Under the pieces are notes generated by a model. It worked only from the letters and a program-made list of their open reading frames with translations, was not told where the DNA came from and searched no databases. The position numbers were made by a program, and so were the translations under genes. Of a stretch of 64,000 nucleotides of DNA, positions 34,466-42,738 are shown piece after piece. Each line of letters begins with the position of its first letter. Position 1 is the stretch's first letter. This DNA is from Streptomyces canus 299MFChir4.1 (GTDB taxonomy: Bacteria; Actinomycetota; Actinomycetes; Streptomycetales; Streptomycetaceae). The stretch spans positions 253,276-317,275 of the forward strand of contig NZ_KB911586.1 of NCBI RefSeq assembly GCF_000383615.1, read 5' to 3'.

Positions 34466-35920
34466 TCACTGCCCCGCACACGCGCGTACCGGCAGGGTGA
34501 CCGTCACCGCGAGCCCCTTGCCCGGGGCCGTGGCCACCCCCACCTCGCCGCCGTGGGCCCGGACCACGCCCTGCACGATCGCGAGGCCCAGGCCGCTGCC
34601 CGCACCACCGCCGACCCGGAAGAACCGGTCGAAGACGCGGGCCGCGTCGTCCGCGGCCAGCCCCGGACCCTCGTCCGCGACACACAGCCGGACGACCCCG
34701 TCCTCCCGCTCCACCCCCAGCCGCACCGGCACATCGGCGGGCGTGTGCGTGCGGACGTTGCCCACCAGGTTGCCCAGGACCTGCCTGAGCCCGGACTCGT
34801 CGGCCCGCACCAGCAGGGAGCCCTCGGCGGCGACCTCGACAGGCCGGTCGGGCTGCTGCACCCGCAGGTCGTCGGCCGCCTCCCGCACCAGCCGGCTCAG
34901 GTCGACGTTCCTGAACCGCAGTTCGGGCTGCTGGTCGAGGCGGGCGAGGGTGAGCAGCTCGTCCACCAGCCGCCCCATCCGGTCCGTCTCCGCGAGGACC
35001 CGGGTCCAGGCCCGCTTTCGCTCGTCCGGGTCGGAGAGCATGCCCTTGTCGTACAGCTGGAGGTAGCCGCGTATCGCGGACAGCGGGGTGCGCAGCTCGT
35101 GCGAGGCGTCGGCGACGAAGCTGCGCAGCTGGGCCGCGCTGCGCTCGCGCGTGCGGTACGCCGACTCGACCTGGTGGAGCATGGAGTTGAGGGCGACCCG
35201 CAGCTGCTCGACCTCCAGGGTGGCCTCGCAGCTGGAGGGGATGCGCCGGGTCAGATCGCCCTCGGCGATCGCCGACGAGGTCTCCACCATGTCCTCCAGC
35301 GGCCGCATCCGGCGCCGGACGCTGAACATCGTCAGACAGGCCAGCAGCGCGAGCAGCAGGCTGCCGATCGCGAGATCGAGCCGGACGGCCTTGGCGACGC
35401 CCTGGTGCAGGACATCGGTGGGCGCGGCGAGCAGCGCGTACGTGCCGTCGCCGAGGCGGGCCGCCGTCGCGCGGTAGGTGGAGCCGCCCAGGGTGACGTC
35501 GTGCGGTGCGGAGTCGGCGGCGAGCGCGCGCGGGTCGCCCACCGCCTTCGCCAGGTCCCGCTGGGACTCGCTCGGATCGAAGCCGAGGATCCCGATCGGC
35601 TCACCCTTGCCGTCGACGGCCGCGAAGACGGTCCCCGCCGAGCGCTCCTTGTCGTCCTGTGCGGGGATGAGCCGTTCGCGGACGAAGCTCAGCATGCTCA
35701 GCGAGTCGATCTCCCGGAGCGTGAGCTCCGAACCGCCCAGGGAGTCCCGGGTCTTGATGAGCTGGCTGTCGATCTGGTCGAGCAGGTAGTACCGCATGCC
35801 CATCACGCTGACGGCGGTCGCCGCGACGATGCCGATCGCGAGCAGCGCCACATTGGCCAGCGTCAGCTTGCCGCGCAGGGAGTGGATGCCGTGTCGGCGA
35901 CGAGACAGGAGGAACGTCAT
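34466..35920 (-). CDS. Sensor histidine kinase
   Basis: A 484-residue membrane kinase. TM1 (about 21-45), an extracytoplasmic sensor domain (46-180), TM2 (about 181-200), a HAMP domain (201-255), then the H-box with H274 in DASHELRTPL. The ATPase domain has the N-box LGNLVGNVRTHTP, G1 VADEGPGLA, and G2 GSGLGLAIV. It phosphorylates the response regulator whose gene precedes it and overlaps it by 4 bases (ATGA). The stimulus is unknown; the neighbouring MMPL exporter is divergent from the regulator and is a plausible target. Confidence 0.92.
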   Translation of the reverse strand: MTFLLSRRRHGIHSLRGKLTLANVALLAIGIVAATAVSVMGMRYYLLDQIDSQLIKTRDSLGGSELTLREIDSLSMLSFVRERLIPAQDDKERSAGTVFAAVDGKGEPIGILGFDPSESQRDLAKAVGDPRALAADSAPHDVTLGGSTYRATAARLGDGTYALLAAPTDVLHQGVAKAVRLDLAIGSLLLALLACLTMFSVRRRMRPLEDMVETSSAIAEGDLTRRIPSSCEATLEVEQLRVALNSMLHQVESAYRTRERSAAQLRSFVADASHELRTPLSAIRGYLQLYDKGMLSDPDERKRAWTRVLAETDRMGRLVDELLTLARLDQQPELRFRNVDLSRLVREAADDLRVQQPDRPVEVAAEGSLLVRADESGLRQVLGNLVGNVRTHTPADVPVRLGVEREDGVVRLCVADEGPGLAADDAARVFDRFFRVGGGAGSGLGLAIVQGVVRAHGGEVGVATAPGKGLAVTVTLPVRACAGQ

Positions 35921-36618
35921 GCGAGCCCGTATCCGACACCACGCCGGGTGGTGATCACCGGCGGGCCCAGGGCGTCCAGCTTGCGCCGCAGGTAGCTGAT
36001 GTAGGTCTCGACGACGGTCGACTCGGGCGGGGTGTGCTCGTACTGCCAGACGTGGCGCAGGAGTTGCTCCTTGGGGACGATCCGGCCGCCGTTGCGCACC
36101 AGGAAGCGCAGCAGCGCGTACTCGGTGGGGGTGAGCTGGACCGTGCGGCCGTCGCGGTGCACCGAGTACGTCGTCTCGTCCAGCTCCAGGTCGCCGTAGC
36201 GCAGTGGCGGCCGCTGCGGCAGGACGTCGGCGGGGCGGGTGCGGCGCAGGACGGCGGTGATCCTGGCGACGACCTCGTCGATGTTGAACGGCTTGGTGAT
36301 GTAGTCGTCGCCGAAGCCGAGGGCGCCGACGATCTCGGCGGGGGAGTCCCGCGCGGTGAGGAAGACCAGGGCCAGGTCGGGCCGCCGCTCGCGCAGTTCA
36401 CGGCCGAGGGCGCGGCCGTCGCCGTCGGGCAGCATGACGTCCAGCAGGGCCGCGTCCGGGCGGGTGCGGTCGGTGAGCGCGAGCGCCTCGCGGACGGACC
36501 CCGCGACCATCACCTCGAACCGGTGGTAGCGCAGGGCGATGGCGAGGACGTCGGCGATGCTCTCCTCGTCCTCCACCACCAGCACGGTGCCCGGACTCTT
36601 CGTCTCTCCCCCAGTCAT
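35917..36618 (-). CDS. OmpR-type response regulator
   Basis: A 233-residue two-domain regulator. The receiver domain has the acidic pocket EDEE (16-19), phospho-acceptor D60 in LLDVMLP, and the conserved Lys in ITKPFN. The C-terminal winged helix (about 135-230) has LTPTEYALLRFLV and the recognition helix ending VETYISYLRRKL. It is encoded upstream of, and translationally coupled to, the kinase, and is divergent from the MMPL gene 154 bases away. It likely binds that intergenic region, but no clear direct repeat is obvious there. Confidence 0.93.
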   Translation of the reverse strand: MTGGETKSPGTVLVVEDEESIADVLAIALRYHRFEVMVAGSVREALALTDRTRPDAALLDVMLPDGDGRALGRELRERRPDLALVFLTARDSPAEIVGALGFGDDYITKPFNIDEVVARITAVLRRTRPADVLPQRPPLRYGDLELDETTYSVHRDGRTVQLTPTEYALLRFLVRNGGRIVPKEQLLRHVWQYEHTPPESTVVETYISYLRRKLDALGPPVITTRRGVGYGLA

Positions 36619-36772
36619 GCCCCCAGTATCGGCCGGGCCACTGACAGTCGGGCCGGTTCGCCCTTTGGAGTTCCTTGAGAGTCATGGGCATCTCGTGTCC
36701 ACGCGTGTGTGCCGCTGCCGATCCTGTTCCGCAGGACCTGGGGGACCGACCGACTACTGAGGAGAGTTGAGC

Positions 36773-39193
36773 GTGGCGGCATTGGCACGTTGGTGCTATC
36801 GGCACCGGCTGGTGGTCCTGTTGCTGTGGGTGGGGGCGTTGTTCGGGCTGGGCTTCTCGGCCTCGACGGCGGGCACGAACTACGCGAACGTGTTCTCCCT
36901 CCCCGACACGGACTCCAAGAGCGCGTACGACCTGATGGAGAAGGCCTTCCCGAACACCTCCGGCGACACCGACACGGTGGTCTGGAAGGTCGACGAGGGA
37001 TCGGTGCGGGACCAGGCGGTGCGGGACCGGATCCGGCCCGTCCTGGACGACATCGCGAAGATGCCGGGCGTCGGGGCCGTGACCACTCCCTACGACGCCC
37101 GGGGGGCCGCGCAGGTCAGCCGGGACGGCACGATCGCGTACGCCCAGGTGACCTTCGTCAAGCGGGCGAACGAGGTGCCCAAGGAACTCGTCCAGGACGT
37201 CGTCGACACCGCGCAGGGGGCCGAGCGGGCCGGTCTCCAGGTGGAACTGGGCGGCCAGGCGATCCAGCGTGTGCAGGAACCGCCGCAGGGGCTGTCGGAG
37301 GGGGTCGGCATCGTCGCGGCCGCCATCGTGCTGTTCCTGGCGTTCGGCTCGTTCTTCGCCATGACGCTGCCGATCGCGATCGCCGTCTTCGGCGTGGGCA
37401 CGGGCCTGTTCGCCACCCAGCTGCTCAGCCACACCACCGACGTCCCCGACATCGCCCCGCTGCTGGCCTCCCTGATCGGCCTCGGCGTCGGCATCGACTA
37501 CGCCCTGTTCATCGTCACCCGGCACCGCAAGGGCATCCAGCGCGGCCTGGACCCCGAGGAAGCGGCGGTCACCGCCCTCAACACCTCGGGCCGGGCGGTG
37601 CTGTTCGCGGGCGGCACGGTCTGCATCGCGCTGGCCGGCATGCTGGTGACGCGACTGCGCTTCCTGGACGGCGTGGTGATCGGCACCTCGCTGACCGTGG
37701 TGCTGAGCGTCCTGGCCGCCACGACCCTCCTGCCGGCTCTGCTCGGCTTCCTCGGCCCGCGGGTGCTCAGCCGCCGCCAGCGGCGCAGGCTGGCCGCCCA
37801 GGGGCCGGAGCCCGAGGGCGCCTCGGGTCTCGCCGCCCGCTGGTCGACGGCCGTCCAGAAGCGCCCCCGCAGGACCGCCGCGCTCGCCCTGGTCTTCATG
37901 GCCGTGCTGGCCGTTCCCGTGCTGTCGCTCCGCCTCGGCGCCACCGACCAGGGCAATGACGACGCCTCGACGACCACCAGGAAGGCGTACGACCTGCTCG
38001 CCGAGGGCTTCGGACCGGGCTTCAACGGACCGCTCCAGGTGGTCACCGAGGGCCGCGAGACGAGCGCCCTGGTCAAGGGCCTCCAGGACACGCCCGGGGT
38101 CGCGCGGATGGCCGCGCTGCCGCCCGCACAGGGCGTCACCGTGATCCAGGTCGTGCCGACGACCTCACCGCAGTCCGTGGAGACGGACCGGCTCATCGAC
38201 CGGCTGCGGGACGACGTCATTCCCAAGGCCGGGGTGGAGGCGCACGTCGGCGGAGTGACGGCCGTCTCGAAGGACTTCTCGACCGTCACGGGCGACCGTC
38301 TGCCGCTGTTCATCGCGACGATCATCGGACTCGGCTTCCTGCTCCTGCTGGTCGCCTTCCGCTCGCTGGTGGTGCCGCTGACGGCCGCCCTGATGAACCT
38401 GATCGCCGCCGCGGCCTCCTTCGGCGTCCTGGTCGCGATCTTCCAGTGGGGCTGGGGCCTGGAACTGCTCGGTCTCGGCAAGGAGGGCCCGATCAACGCC
38501 TTCCTGCCGGTCATCATGCTGTCCCTGCTGTTCGGACTCTCGATGGACTACCAGGTCTTCCTGGTGAGCCGTATGCACGAGGAGTGGGTGCACACGCGCG
38601 ACAACGCGCGCGCGGTACGCGTCGGCCTCGCGGAGACCAGCCGGGTCATCAACTCCGCCGCCCTGATCATGGTCTGCGTGTTCATGGCGTTCGTCCTCAG
38701 CGGTGACTCGGGCGCGGCCGTGGCGGGCGTGGGCCTCGCCGCCGCCGTCGCCCTGGACGCCTTCATCCTGCGCACGGCGTTGGTGCCGGCCGCGATGCAT
38801 CTGCTGGGCGACTCCAACTGGTGGCTGCCCAAGGGGTTGGAGAAGAGGCTGCCGCACCTGGCGGTGGAGCCGAAGGAGGAGGCGGCGCCCTCGCCCGGGG
38901 CCCGCGCGGCCGGTGGTCCGGCATCGGCCGTCCACGGCTTCGTCCGTACGGCGGACGGGGAGCCCGTGGAGGGCGCGGCCGTCACCCTGCTGTCGGGCGG
39001 GGGCCGTCAGCTGGACCGGGTGGAGTCTCTGGCCGACGGCTCGTACATCGTCTCGGTCCCGGCGCCGGGGACGTATCTGCTGGCGACCACGGCCCCGACG
39101 TACGGCTCGCGCGCGCGGCACGTCGAGGTGGGGGAGGGGCCACTGGTGTACGACGTCGAGCTGGTCGAGGGGGAGGTCGACGCCGTCAGCTGA
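36773..39193 (+). CDS. MMPL/RND-family exporter with an extra C-terminal Ig-like domain
   Basis: An 806-residue membrane protein of the MMPL family, which exports lipids or antibiotics by proton motive force. It has two repeats, each starting with one helix, a large outer loop and five helices; Asp-Tyr pairs lie in GVGIDYALF and GLSMDYQVF, as in MmpL3. Unusually, after the last helix and a linker (about 690-720), residues about 722-806 form a carboxypeptidase-regulatory-like, CNA-B-like beta domain (HGFVRTADGEPVEGAAVTLL then DGSYIVSVPAPGTYLLATT). This domain is predicted to be cytoplasmic or extracytoplasmic depending on the helix count. GTG 36773 was chosen because GAGGAG lies 8 bases before it. 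Confidence 0.88.
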   Translation: MAALARWCYRHRLVVLLLWVGALFGLGFSASTAGTNYANVFSLPDTDSKSAYDLMEKAFPNTSGDTDTVVWKVDEGSVRDQAVRDRIRPVLDDIAKMPGVGAVTTPYDARGAAQVSRDGTIAYAQVTFVKRANEVPKELVQDVVDTAQGAERAGLQVELGGQAIQRVQEPPQGLSEGVGIVAAAIVLFLAFGSFFAMTLPIAIAVFGVGTGLFATQLLSHTTDVPDIAPLLASLIGLGVGIDYALFIVTRHRKGIQRGLDPEEAAVTALNTSGRAVLFAGGTVCIALAGMLVTRLRFLDGVVIGTSLTVVLSVLAATTLLPALLGFLGPRVLSRRQRRRLAAQGPEPEGASGLAARWSTAVQKRPRRTAALALVFMAVLAVPVLSLRLGATDQGNDDASTTTRKAYDLLAEGFGPGFNGPLQVVTEGRETSALVKGLQDTPGVARMAALPPAQGVTVIQVVPTTSPQSVETDRLIDRLRDDVIPKAGVEAHVGGVTAVSKDFSTVTGDRLPLFIATIIGLGFLLLLVAFRSLVVPLTAALMNLIAAAASFGVLVAIFQWGWGLELLGLGKEGPINAFLPVIMLSLLFGLSMDYQVFLVSRMHEEWVHTRDNARAVRVGLAETSRVINSAALIMVCVFMAFVLSGDSGAAVAGVGLAAAVALDAFILRTALVPAAMHLLGDSNWWLPKGLEKRLPHLAVEPKEEAAPSPGARAAGGPASAVHGFVRTADGEPVEGAAVTLLSGGGRQLDRVESLADGSYIVSVPAPGTYLLATTAPTYGSRARHVEVGEGPLVYDVELVEGEVDAVS

Positions 39194-39198
39194 CGTGA

Positions 39199-39951
39199 CT
39201 ACGCCTTCCTGCCGGGGTCCGGCATCACCTTCGTCATCCCCGGCAGGAAGTCCGTGAACAGCTCGTGCACCTCCCGTACGAGCGGCCGCAGCACCCGGAA
39301 CCGGGCCAGCGACACGCCCCTCGCGGTGAGCCGGGCACCGCGCTCGGCGAGCCGGTAACTGCGCTCACGTCCCGCCGTGCGGTCGAAGATCCAGTACAGG
39401 ACGAGCCCCATCTGCGACAGCCACATCAACTCAGGGAGGATGTCCCGCAGTTCCTCGGGCACCTTGGTCCTCGTCGCGCCCCGCAGCACCTCGCGGTGCA
39501 CGGCGATCGCCTCCACGCGCGCGTGCTCCGACTCGGGCGAGAAGGGACTGAGCGGGCTGTCGGGATCGGCGGCGTTCTTGAAGAACTGCACCGCGAACTC
39601 GTGATACGGCTGCGCGATGTCCAGCCAGACCTTCAGAACCCCCGCGAGACGGGCCTCCAGGTCGCTCTCCCGGGCCAGGACCTCCCGGACCGCCACCTGG
39701 TGCTCGGCGGCGATCCGGTCGTAGAAGCCCTGGATCAGGTGTTCCTTGCCGGCGAAGTAGTAGTACGCGTTGCCGACGGAGACTCCGGCCTCCTGGGCGA
39801 TGGCCCGCATGGTGGTCTTGTCGTACCCCCGCTCCTGGAACAGCCGCATGGCGGTCTCCAGGATCAGCGCGCGCGTCTGTTCGGACTTGCTCGTCTGCTC
39901 GGACTTGCTGGGGGTACCGCCCTCGTCGGGGCCGTCGTTGTTCGCAGGCAC
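39199..39951 (-). CDS. TetR-family regulator
   Basis: A 250-residue regulator with the TetR helix-turn-helix from about residue 25 to 72 (ALILETAMRLFQERGYDKTT, then MRAIAQEAGVSVGNAYYYFAGKE), followed by a helical ligand-binding domain. The N terminus has the duplicated hexapeptide SKSEQT-SKSEQT, encoded by an 18-base tandem repeat. GTG 39951 is preferred because it sits after the DCC gene by 11 bases. It is the last gene of a three-gene operon (membrane protein, DCC protein, TetR), and two TTGAAC..GTTCAA palindromes stand before the first gene, consistent with autorepression. Confidence 0.88.
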   Translation of the reverse strand: MPANNDGPDEGGTPSKSEQTSKSEQTRALILETAMRLFQERGYDKTTMRAIAQEAGVSVGNAYYYFAGKEHLIQGFYDRIAAEHQVAVREVLARESDLEARLAGVLKVWLDIAQPYHEFAVQFFKNAADPDSPLSPFSPESEHARVEAIAVHREVLRGATRTKVPEELRDILPELMWLSQMGLVLYWIFDRTAGRERSYRLAERGARLTARGVSLARFRVLRPLVREVHELFTDFLPGMTKVMPDPGRKA

Positions 39952-39962
39952 GGAACGAGAGC

Positions 39963-40469
39963 CTAACCAGTGGTGCAACCGCCGCCGTCGCACCCCGGTG
40001 CGGCGGGGACCCAGCCCCGGCCGGGGATGTACGTCCAGCCGTCCGCCCGGCGGTACACCTTGCCGTCCCACCGGCCCTCCTGCCGCTGCGCGCCCCGCCA
40101 CTTGGCGGCGGCGAGCACCGCGCCCCTCGCGAGCCGCGCCCCGGAGGGGGTGCTGAGCCGGTGCGCGAGCGGCCGGTGCTCGCGCAGCGCCCACAGGGTC
40201 ACGATCCAGGCGGCGGTGTCGCGGTAGACCTGTCCGGCGTCGCCGACGACGGTGATCTCCTCCAGGGTGGCGCGGTGATCGAGCCCCGGATACCTCCGCC
40301 GGGCCTCCTCGGACCCGGCCGGCACCATCTCCAGCGGCACCAGCTGCGGCTGACGTACGAGCCAGTCGCGCAGGAAGGCGCACAGCGAGCAGTCGGCGTC
40401 GTACAGGACGGTGAGCCGGCGGACCGGGGTGCGGTCCGCCGTGCTGCCCGGGGCGGTCGGGCCCGTCAT
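39963..40469 (-). CDS. DCC-family (DUF393) thiol-disulfide oxidoreductase-like protein
   Basis: A 168-residue protein with the diagnostic DxxCxxC box of the DCC family: YDADCSLC (C27 and C30). These are thioredoxin-fold-like cytoplasmic proteins, often annotated as thiol-disulfide oxidoreductases; the reaction is not established. The C-terminal part has WDGKVYRRADGWTYIPGRG and ends with a Cys-rich tail (GCDGGGCTTG), with two more Cys that could bind metal. ATG 40469 overlaps the stop of the upstream membrane-protein gene (ATGA), so these are coupled. It precedes the TetR gene. Confidence 0.83.
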   Translation of the reverse strand: MTGPTAPGSTADRTPVRRLTVLYDADCSLCAFLRDWLVRQPQLVPLEMVPAGSEEARRRYPGLDHRATLEEITVVGDAGQVYRDTAAWIVTLWALREHRPLAHRLSTPSGARLARGAVLAAAKWRGAQRQEGRWDGKVYRRADGWTYIPGRGWVPAAPGCDGGGCTTG

Positions 40470-40861
40470 GCCCGGACCCAGTCCTGCGGCGCGACCGGCG
40501 GCACCTGCTCCCGCTCCATGGCACCCCGCCTGCGGATCCGGTTGAGGACGTACACATTGGCCAGGTGCATCACACCGAGCACCAGCAGCACCACGCCCAG
40601 CTTGGTGGACAGGGCCTCGAAGACACCGCGGGTGTCCTCGATCGTGCCGTCGCCGCTGAGGTACAGCGCGACGAAGCCGAGGTTCACGAGGTAGAAGCCG
40701 ACCACCAGGAGGTGGTTGACGGCCTCGGCGAGCTTCTCGTTGCCGCGCAGAACATCGGCGAGGAAGATCCGTCCGTTCCTGCTGAGCGTGCGGGCCACCC
40801 AGACGGTCAGGGCGATGCTGACGACGAGGTAGATGACGTAGGCGACGACCGTGCGGTCCAT
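40466..40861 (-). CDS. Small four-helix integral membrane protein
   Basis: A 131-residue protein with helices at about 5-23, 45-67 and 85-105, and probably a shorter one. Basic residues flank the helices and a conserved-looking NRIRRRGAMER segment is at the cytoplasmic C terminus. No known family was recognised with certainty. It is the first gene of the TetR-controlled operon, so the membrane protein and the DCC protein probably act together, for instance in a redox or toxic-compound response; that is inference. Confidence 0.72.
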   Translation of the reverse strand: MDRTVVAYVIYLVVSIALTVWVARTLSRNGRIFLADVLRGNEKLAEAVNHLLVVGFYLVNLGFVALYLSGDGTIEDTRGVFEALSTKLGVVLLVLGVMHLANVYVLNRIRRRGAMEREQVPPVAPQDWVRA

Positions 40862-40875
40862 GCGCCTCCCCCTTC

Positions 40876-40889
40876 TTGAACGCGTTCAA
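40876..40889. promoter_or_regulatory. TetR operator candidate, site 1
   Basis: TTGAACGCGTTCAA, a perfect 14-base palindrome, 15 bases upstream of the start codon of the first operon gene (40861). Site 2 has the same arms, TTGAAC and GTTCAA. The distance between the two centres is 45 bases, roughly four helical turns, which suits cooperative binding of two TetR dimers. The likely ligand-responsive repressor is the third gene of the operon. Confidence 0.75.
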
Positions 40890-40920
40890 AACGCTGACAG
40901 GGGGGACAGTAGACCTCCTT

Positions 40921-40934
40921 TTGAACGTGTTCAA
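40921..40934. promoter_or_regulatory. TetR operator candidate, site 2
   Basis: TTGAACGTGTTCAA differs from site 1 at one central base only. It lies 60 bases before the first gene of the operon and between this operon and the convergent-side VOC gene, whose 3' end is at 40979. Confidence 0.72.
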
Positions 40935-40978
40935 CTCGCTGGCGAAGAGGTCTGCGTCACGTACGCGCGTACCGCACC

Positions 40979-41389
40979 TCAGGTGCGCCGGCCGAGCTCT
41001 GGACGCTTGGTGTAGTCGGTGAATCCGAGGACGTTGCCCCAGGGGTCGGCGATCTCGACGGTCCAGCCGGTGACCACGGAGAAGGGCTCGTCGAGCGGTT
41101 CGACTCCGGCCGCGCGCAGCTCCCGGGCGGCGGTCCTGGCGTCCGGTACCTCCAGCCACACGCGTGTGGCGGGCCACGGCGGCGGCCGGTGGCCCAGTCC
41201 CTCCTCCTGTCGGAGCAGGATCCCCGGCGTCTCGCCGCCGACCTTCAGCAGGGCGATCCCTGCCTCGTCCAGCCGGAAGCCCACCGTGAAGCCCGCGCGC
41301 TCGTAGAAGGAGACGGCCTCGCCGACGTTCCCGACGGGCAGCAGCACGTTGTCGAAACCGAGCAGTTCGTACGACTCGTCATCTGACAT
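40979..41389 (-). CDS. VOC-family (glyoxalase/bleomycin-resistance-like) protein
   Basis: A 136-residue vicinal-oxygen-chelate protein: two beta-alpha-beta-beta-beta units, each with the typical strand LLPVGNVGEAVSFYERAGF and ADPWGNVLGFTDY. One metal-ligand-type Glu (VEIADPWGN) is present; the others cannot be placed with certainty. Possible roles are glyoxalase-type isomerisation or ring cleavage, or antibiotic sequestration. It stands alone, with the TM2 gene divergent at the other side. Start ATG 41389. Confidence 0.83.
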   Translation of the reverse strand: MSDDESYELLGFDNVLLPVGNVGEAVSFYERAGFTVGFRLDEAGIALLKVGGETPGILLRQEEGLGHRPPPWPATRVWLEVPDARTAARELRAAGVEPLDEPFSVVTGWTVEIADPWGNVLGFTDYTKRPELGRRT

Positions 41390-41517
41390 GTCGTCAGATT
41401 ATGCCGGAGGTGACGGAACGGGCTTCTGCGACGCGGTGTCCGTCGGGCATGATGACCCGGCTGATTGTCGTCTTTTTTCGCGGGCCCTCCCGCTTCGGTC
41501 CCCAGGAGCAGTCCCCC

Positions 41518-41940
41518 TTGAGCGAACAGCAGGGTCACGAACAGCAGGACCCCAAGCAGGGCCCCCAGCCGGGTCCCCAGCCCGGATTCCCGCCGCCGGG
41601 TCCCCAGTCGGGGTACCAGCAGCCGGGTTACCCGCCTCCCGGATTTCCGCCGCCGGGCTACTACCCGCCCCCGGGGACCTACACCGGAGACCCCAACGCC
41701 CCCTACGGCTACGACCCGTACGGGCGGCCGTACTCCGACAAGTCGAAGGTCATCGCGGGCATTCTCCAGCTCACCCTCGGCGGCTTCGGCGTCGGACGCT
41801 TCTACCTGGGCAACGTCGGGATGGGCCTCGCCCAGCTCTTCACCTGCGGCGGGCTCGGCGTCTGGTCGCTGATCGACGGGATCCTCCTGCTCACCGGGAA
41901 CGACCACACCGATGAACACGGCCGGATCCTCCGGAGCTAG
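41518..41940 (+). CDS. TM2-domain membrane protein with Pro/Gly-rich N terminus
   Basis: A 140-residue protein. Residues 1-65 are rich in Pro, Gly, Gln and Tyr with near-repeats of GYPPPGFPPPG. Residues 75-130 are a TM2 domain: two helices with the short turn, KVIAGILQLTLGGFGVGRFYLGN followed by GLAQLFTCGGLGVWSLIDGILLL (each under 25 residues; only the core shown), a fold of unknown role. TTG 41518 is chosen because CAGGAG lies 9 bases upstream. The frame is open further upstream to 41401, but that part has unlikely composition. The downstream DUF2752 gene overlaps its last 29 bases. Confidence 0.82.
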   Translation: MSEQQGHEQQDPKQGPQPGPQPGFPPPGPQSGYQQPGYPPPGFPPPGYYPPPGTYTGDPNAPYGYDPYGRPYSDKSKVIAGILQLTLGGFGVGRFYLGNVGMGLAQLFTCGGLGVWSLIDGILLLTGNDHTDEHGRILRS

Positions 41941-42358
41941 GGCGCAGGTGAACGAGACCTCGGTGCCCCCGCGGCGCTCCCTGCTCCGCCACCCCGCGAC
42001 GGCACCCTCGGCGGTGCTCGTCGCGGGAGCCGTCGGTGCCGCGTATCTCTACCGCACCGACCCGCACGAGCCCGGCCACGTCCTGCCCCAGTGCCCGTTC
42101 CGCATGCTCACCGGCCTGCTGTGCCCGGCCTGCGGCGGCACCCGCATGGTGTACGACCTGATGCACGCCCACTTCACCGAGGCCTGGCTGGACAACCGGG
42201 CCCTGCTGCTCGCCTCGCCGTACGCCTTGGTCCTGCTGGGCCGCTGGGCGTGGGCGGGCCTGCGCGGCCGCCGCTGGAGGCCCACGCTGAGTCCCCGGGC
42301 GCAGGTGGCCGTCCTCGCGGTGGCCCTGGCCTGGACGGTGGCCCGCAACATCGTCTAG
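41912..42358 (+). CDS. DUF2752 membrane protein
   Basis: A protein of 148 residues (or 136 if GTG 41948 is used) with a helix at about 35-50 and further helices after residue 85. It bears the DUF2752 hallmark CPFRMLTGLLCPACGGTR. Two of the Cys could bind a metal or form a disulfide. DUF2752 proteins are frequently encoded next to TM2 proteins in actinobacteria, as here. No enzyme activity is known to me. ATG 41912 overlaps the TM2 gene, suggesting coupling; GTG 41948 lies after the TM2 stop. Confidence 0.8.
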   Translation: MNTAGSSGARAQVNETSVPPRRSLLRHPATAPSAVLVAGAVGAAYLYRTDPHEPGHVLPQCPFRMLTGLLCPACGGTRMVYDLMHAHFTEAWLDNRALLLASPYALVLLGRWAWAGLRGRRWRPTLSPRAQVAVLAVALAWTVARNIV

Positions 42359-42738
42359 CCCCTTTCCGTCCGGGGCCCGTTGTCAGTGCCGGCTCGTACT
42401 GTCTTCGGTACGGGAATCGTGATGTTCGTCGACGAGACGACAAGCGGGAGCCCGAACGCCCCCGTCTTCCCGGGCCTGGCCCAGCCCGACGACACCGAAC
42501 GCGTGCTGAAAGACGTTCCTGAAGCTCGTCCCGCCGGTGGGCGGCTGACCATGGGCGCGATCCAGAAGTGCAACTGGGACGGCGTCCTCGCCAGGATCCT
42601 CGAACTGCCGCCGAAGTCCAACCCGTCCGCCCCGCAGGCCGGTTACGGGCTACACAAGAATCACGGACCCTACGATCCTGAGCCAGCTGTAGCCGAGCGC
42701 ATTCAGTACTCTTCAGCTGATCGCGGGAGGGGAAGCCG
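42359..42738 (+). other. 380-base region, possible degenerate coding remnant
   Basis: There is a frame from about 42423 (starting MFVDETTSGSPNAPVF) that reads plausibly to about 42665, then runs without a stop into the next gene in an unlikely composition, so it is not a complete gene as it stands. Codon use is relaxed compared with the flanks. It may be a decayed 3' part of something transferred with the neighbouring genes. A GGGAGGGGAA ribosome site for the next gene lies at its end. Confidence 0.4.

Noticed and set aside
39840..39910. 18-base tandem repeat at the start of the TetR gene, possible regulatory repeat
   Set aside because: It is inside the coding sequence and encodes SKSEQT twice; a simple duplication.
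41560..41680. CCGCCGGGTTACCC-like repeats, possible repeat array
   Set aside because: They encode the Pro/Gly/Tyr-rich N terminus of the TM2-domain protein.
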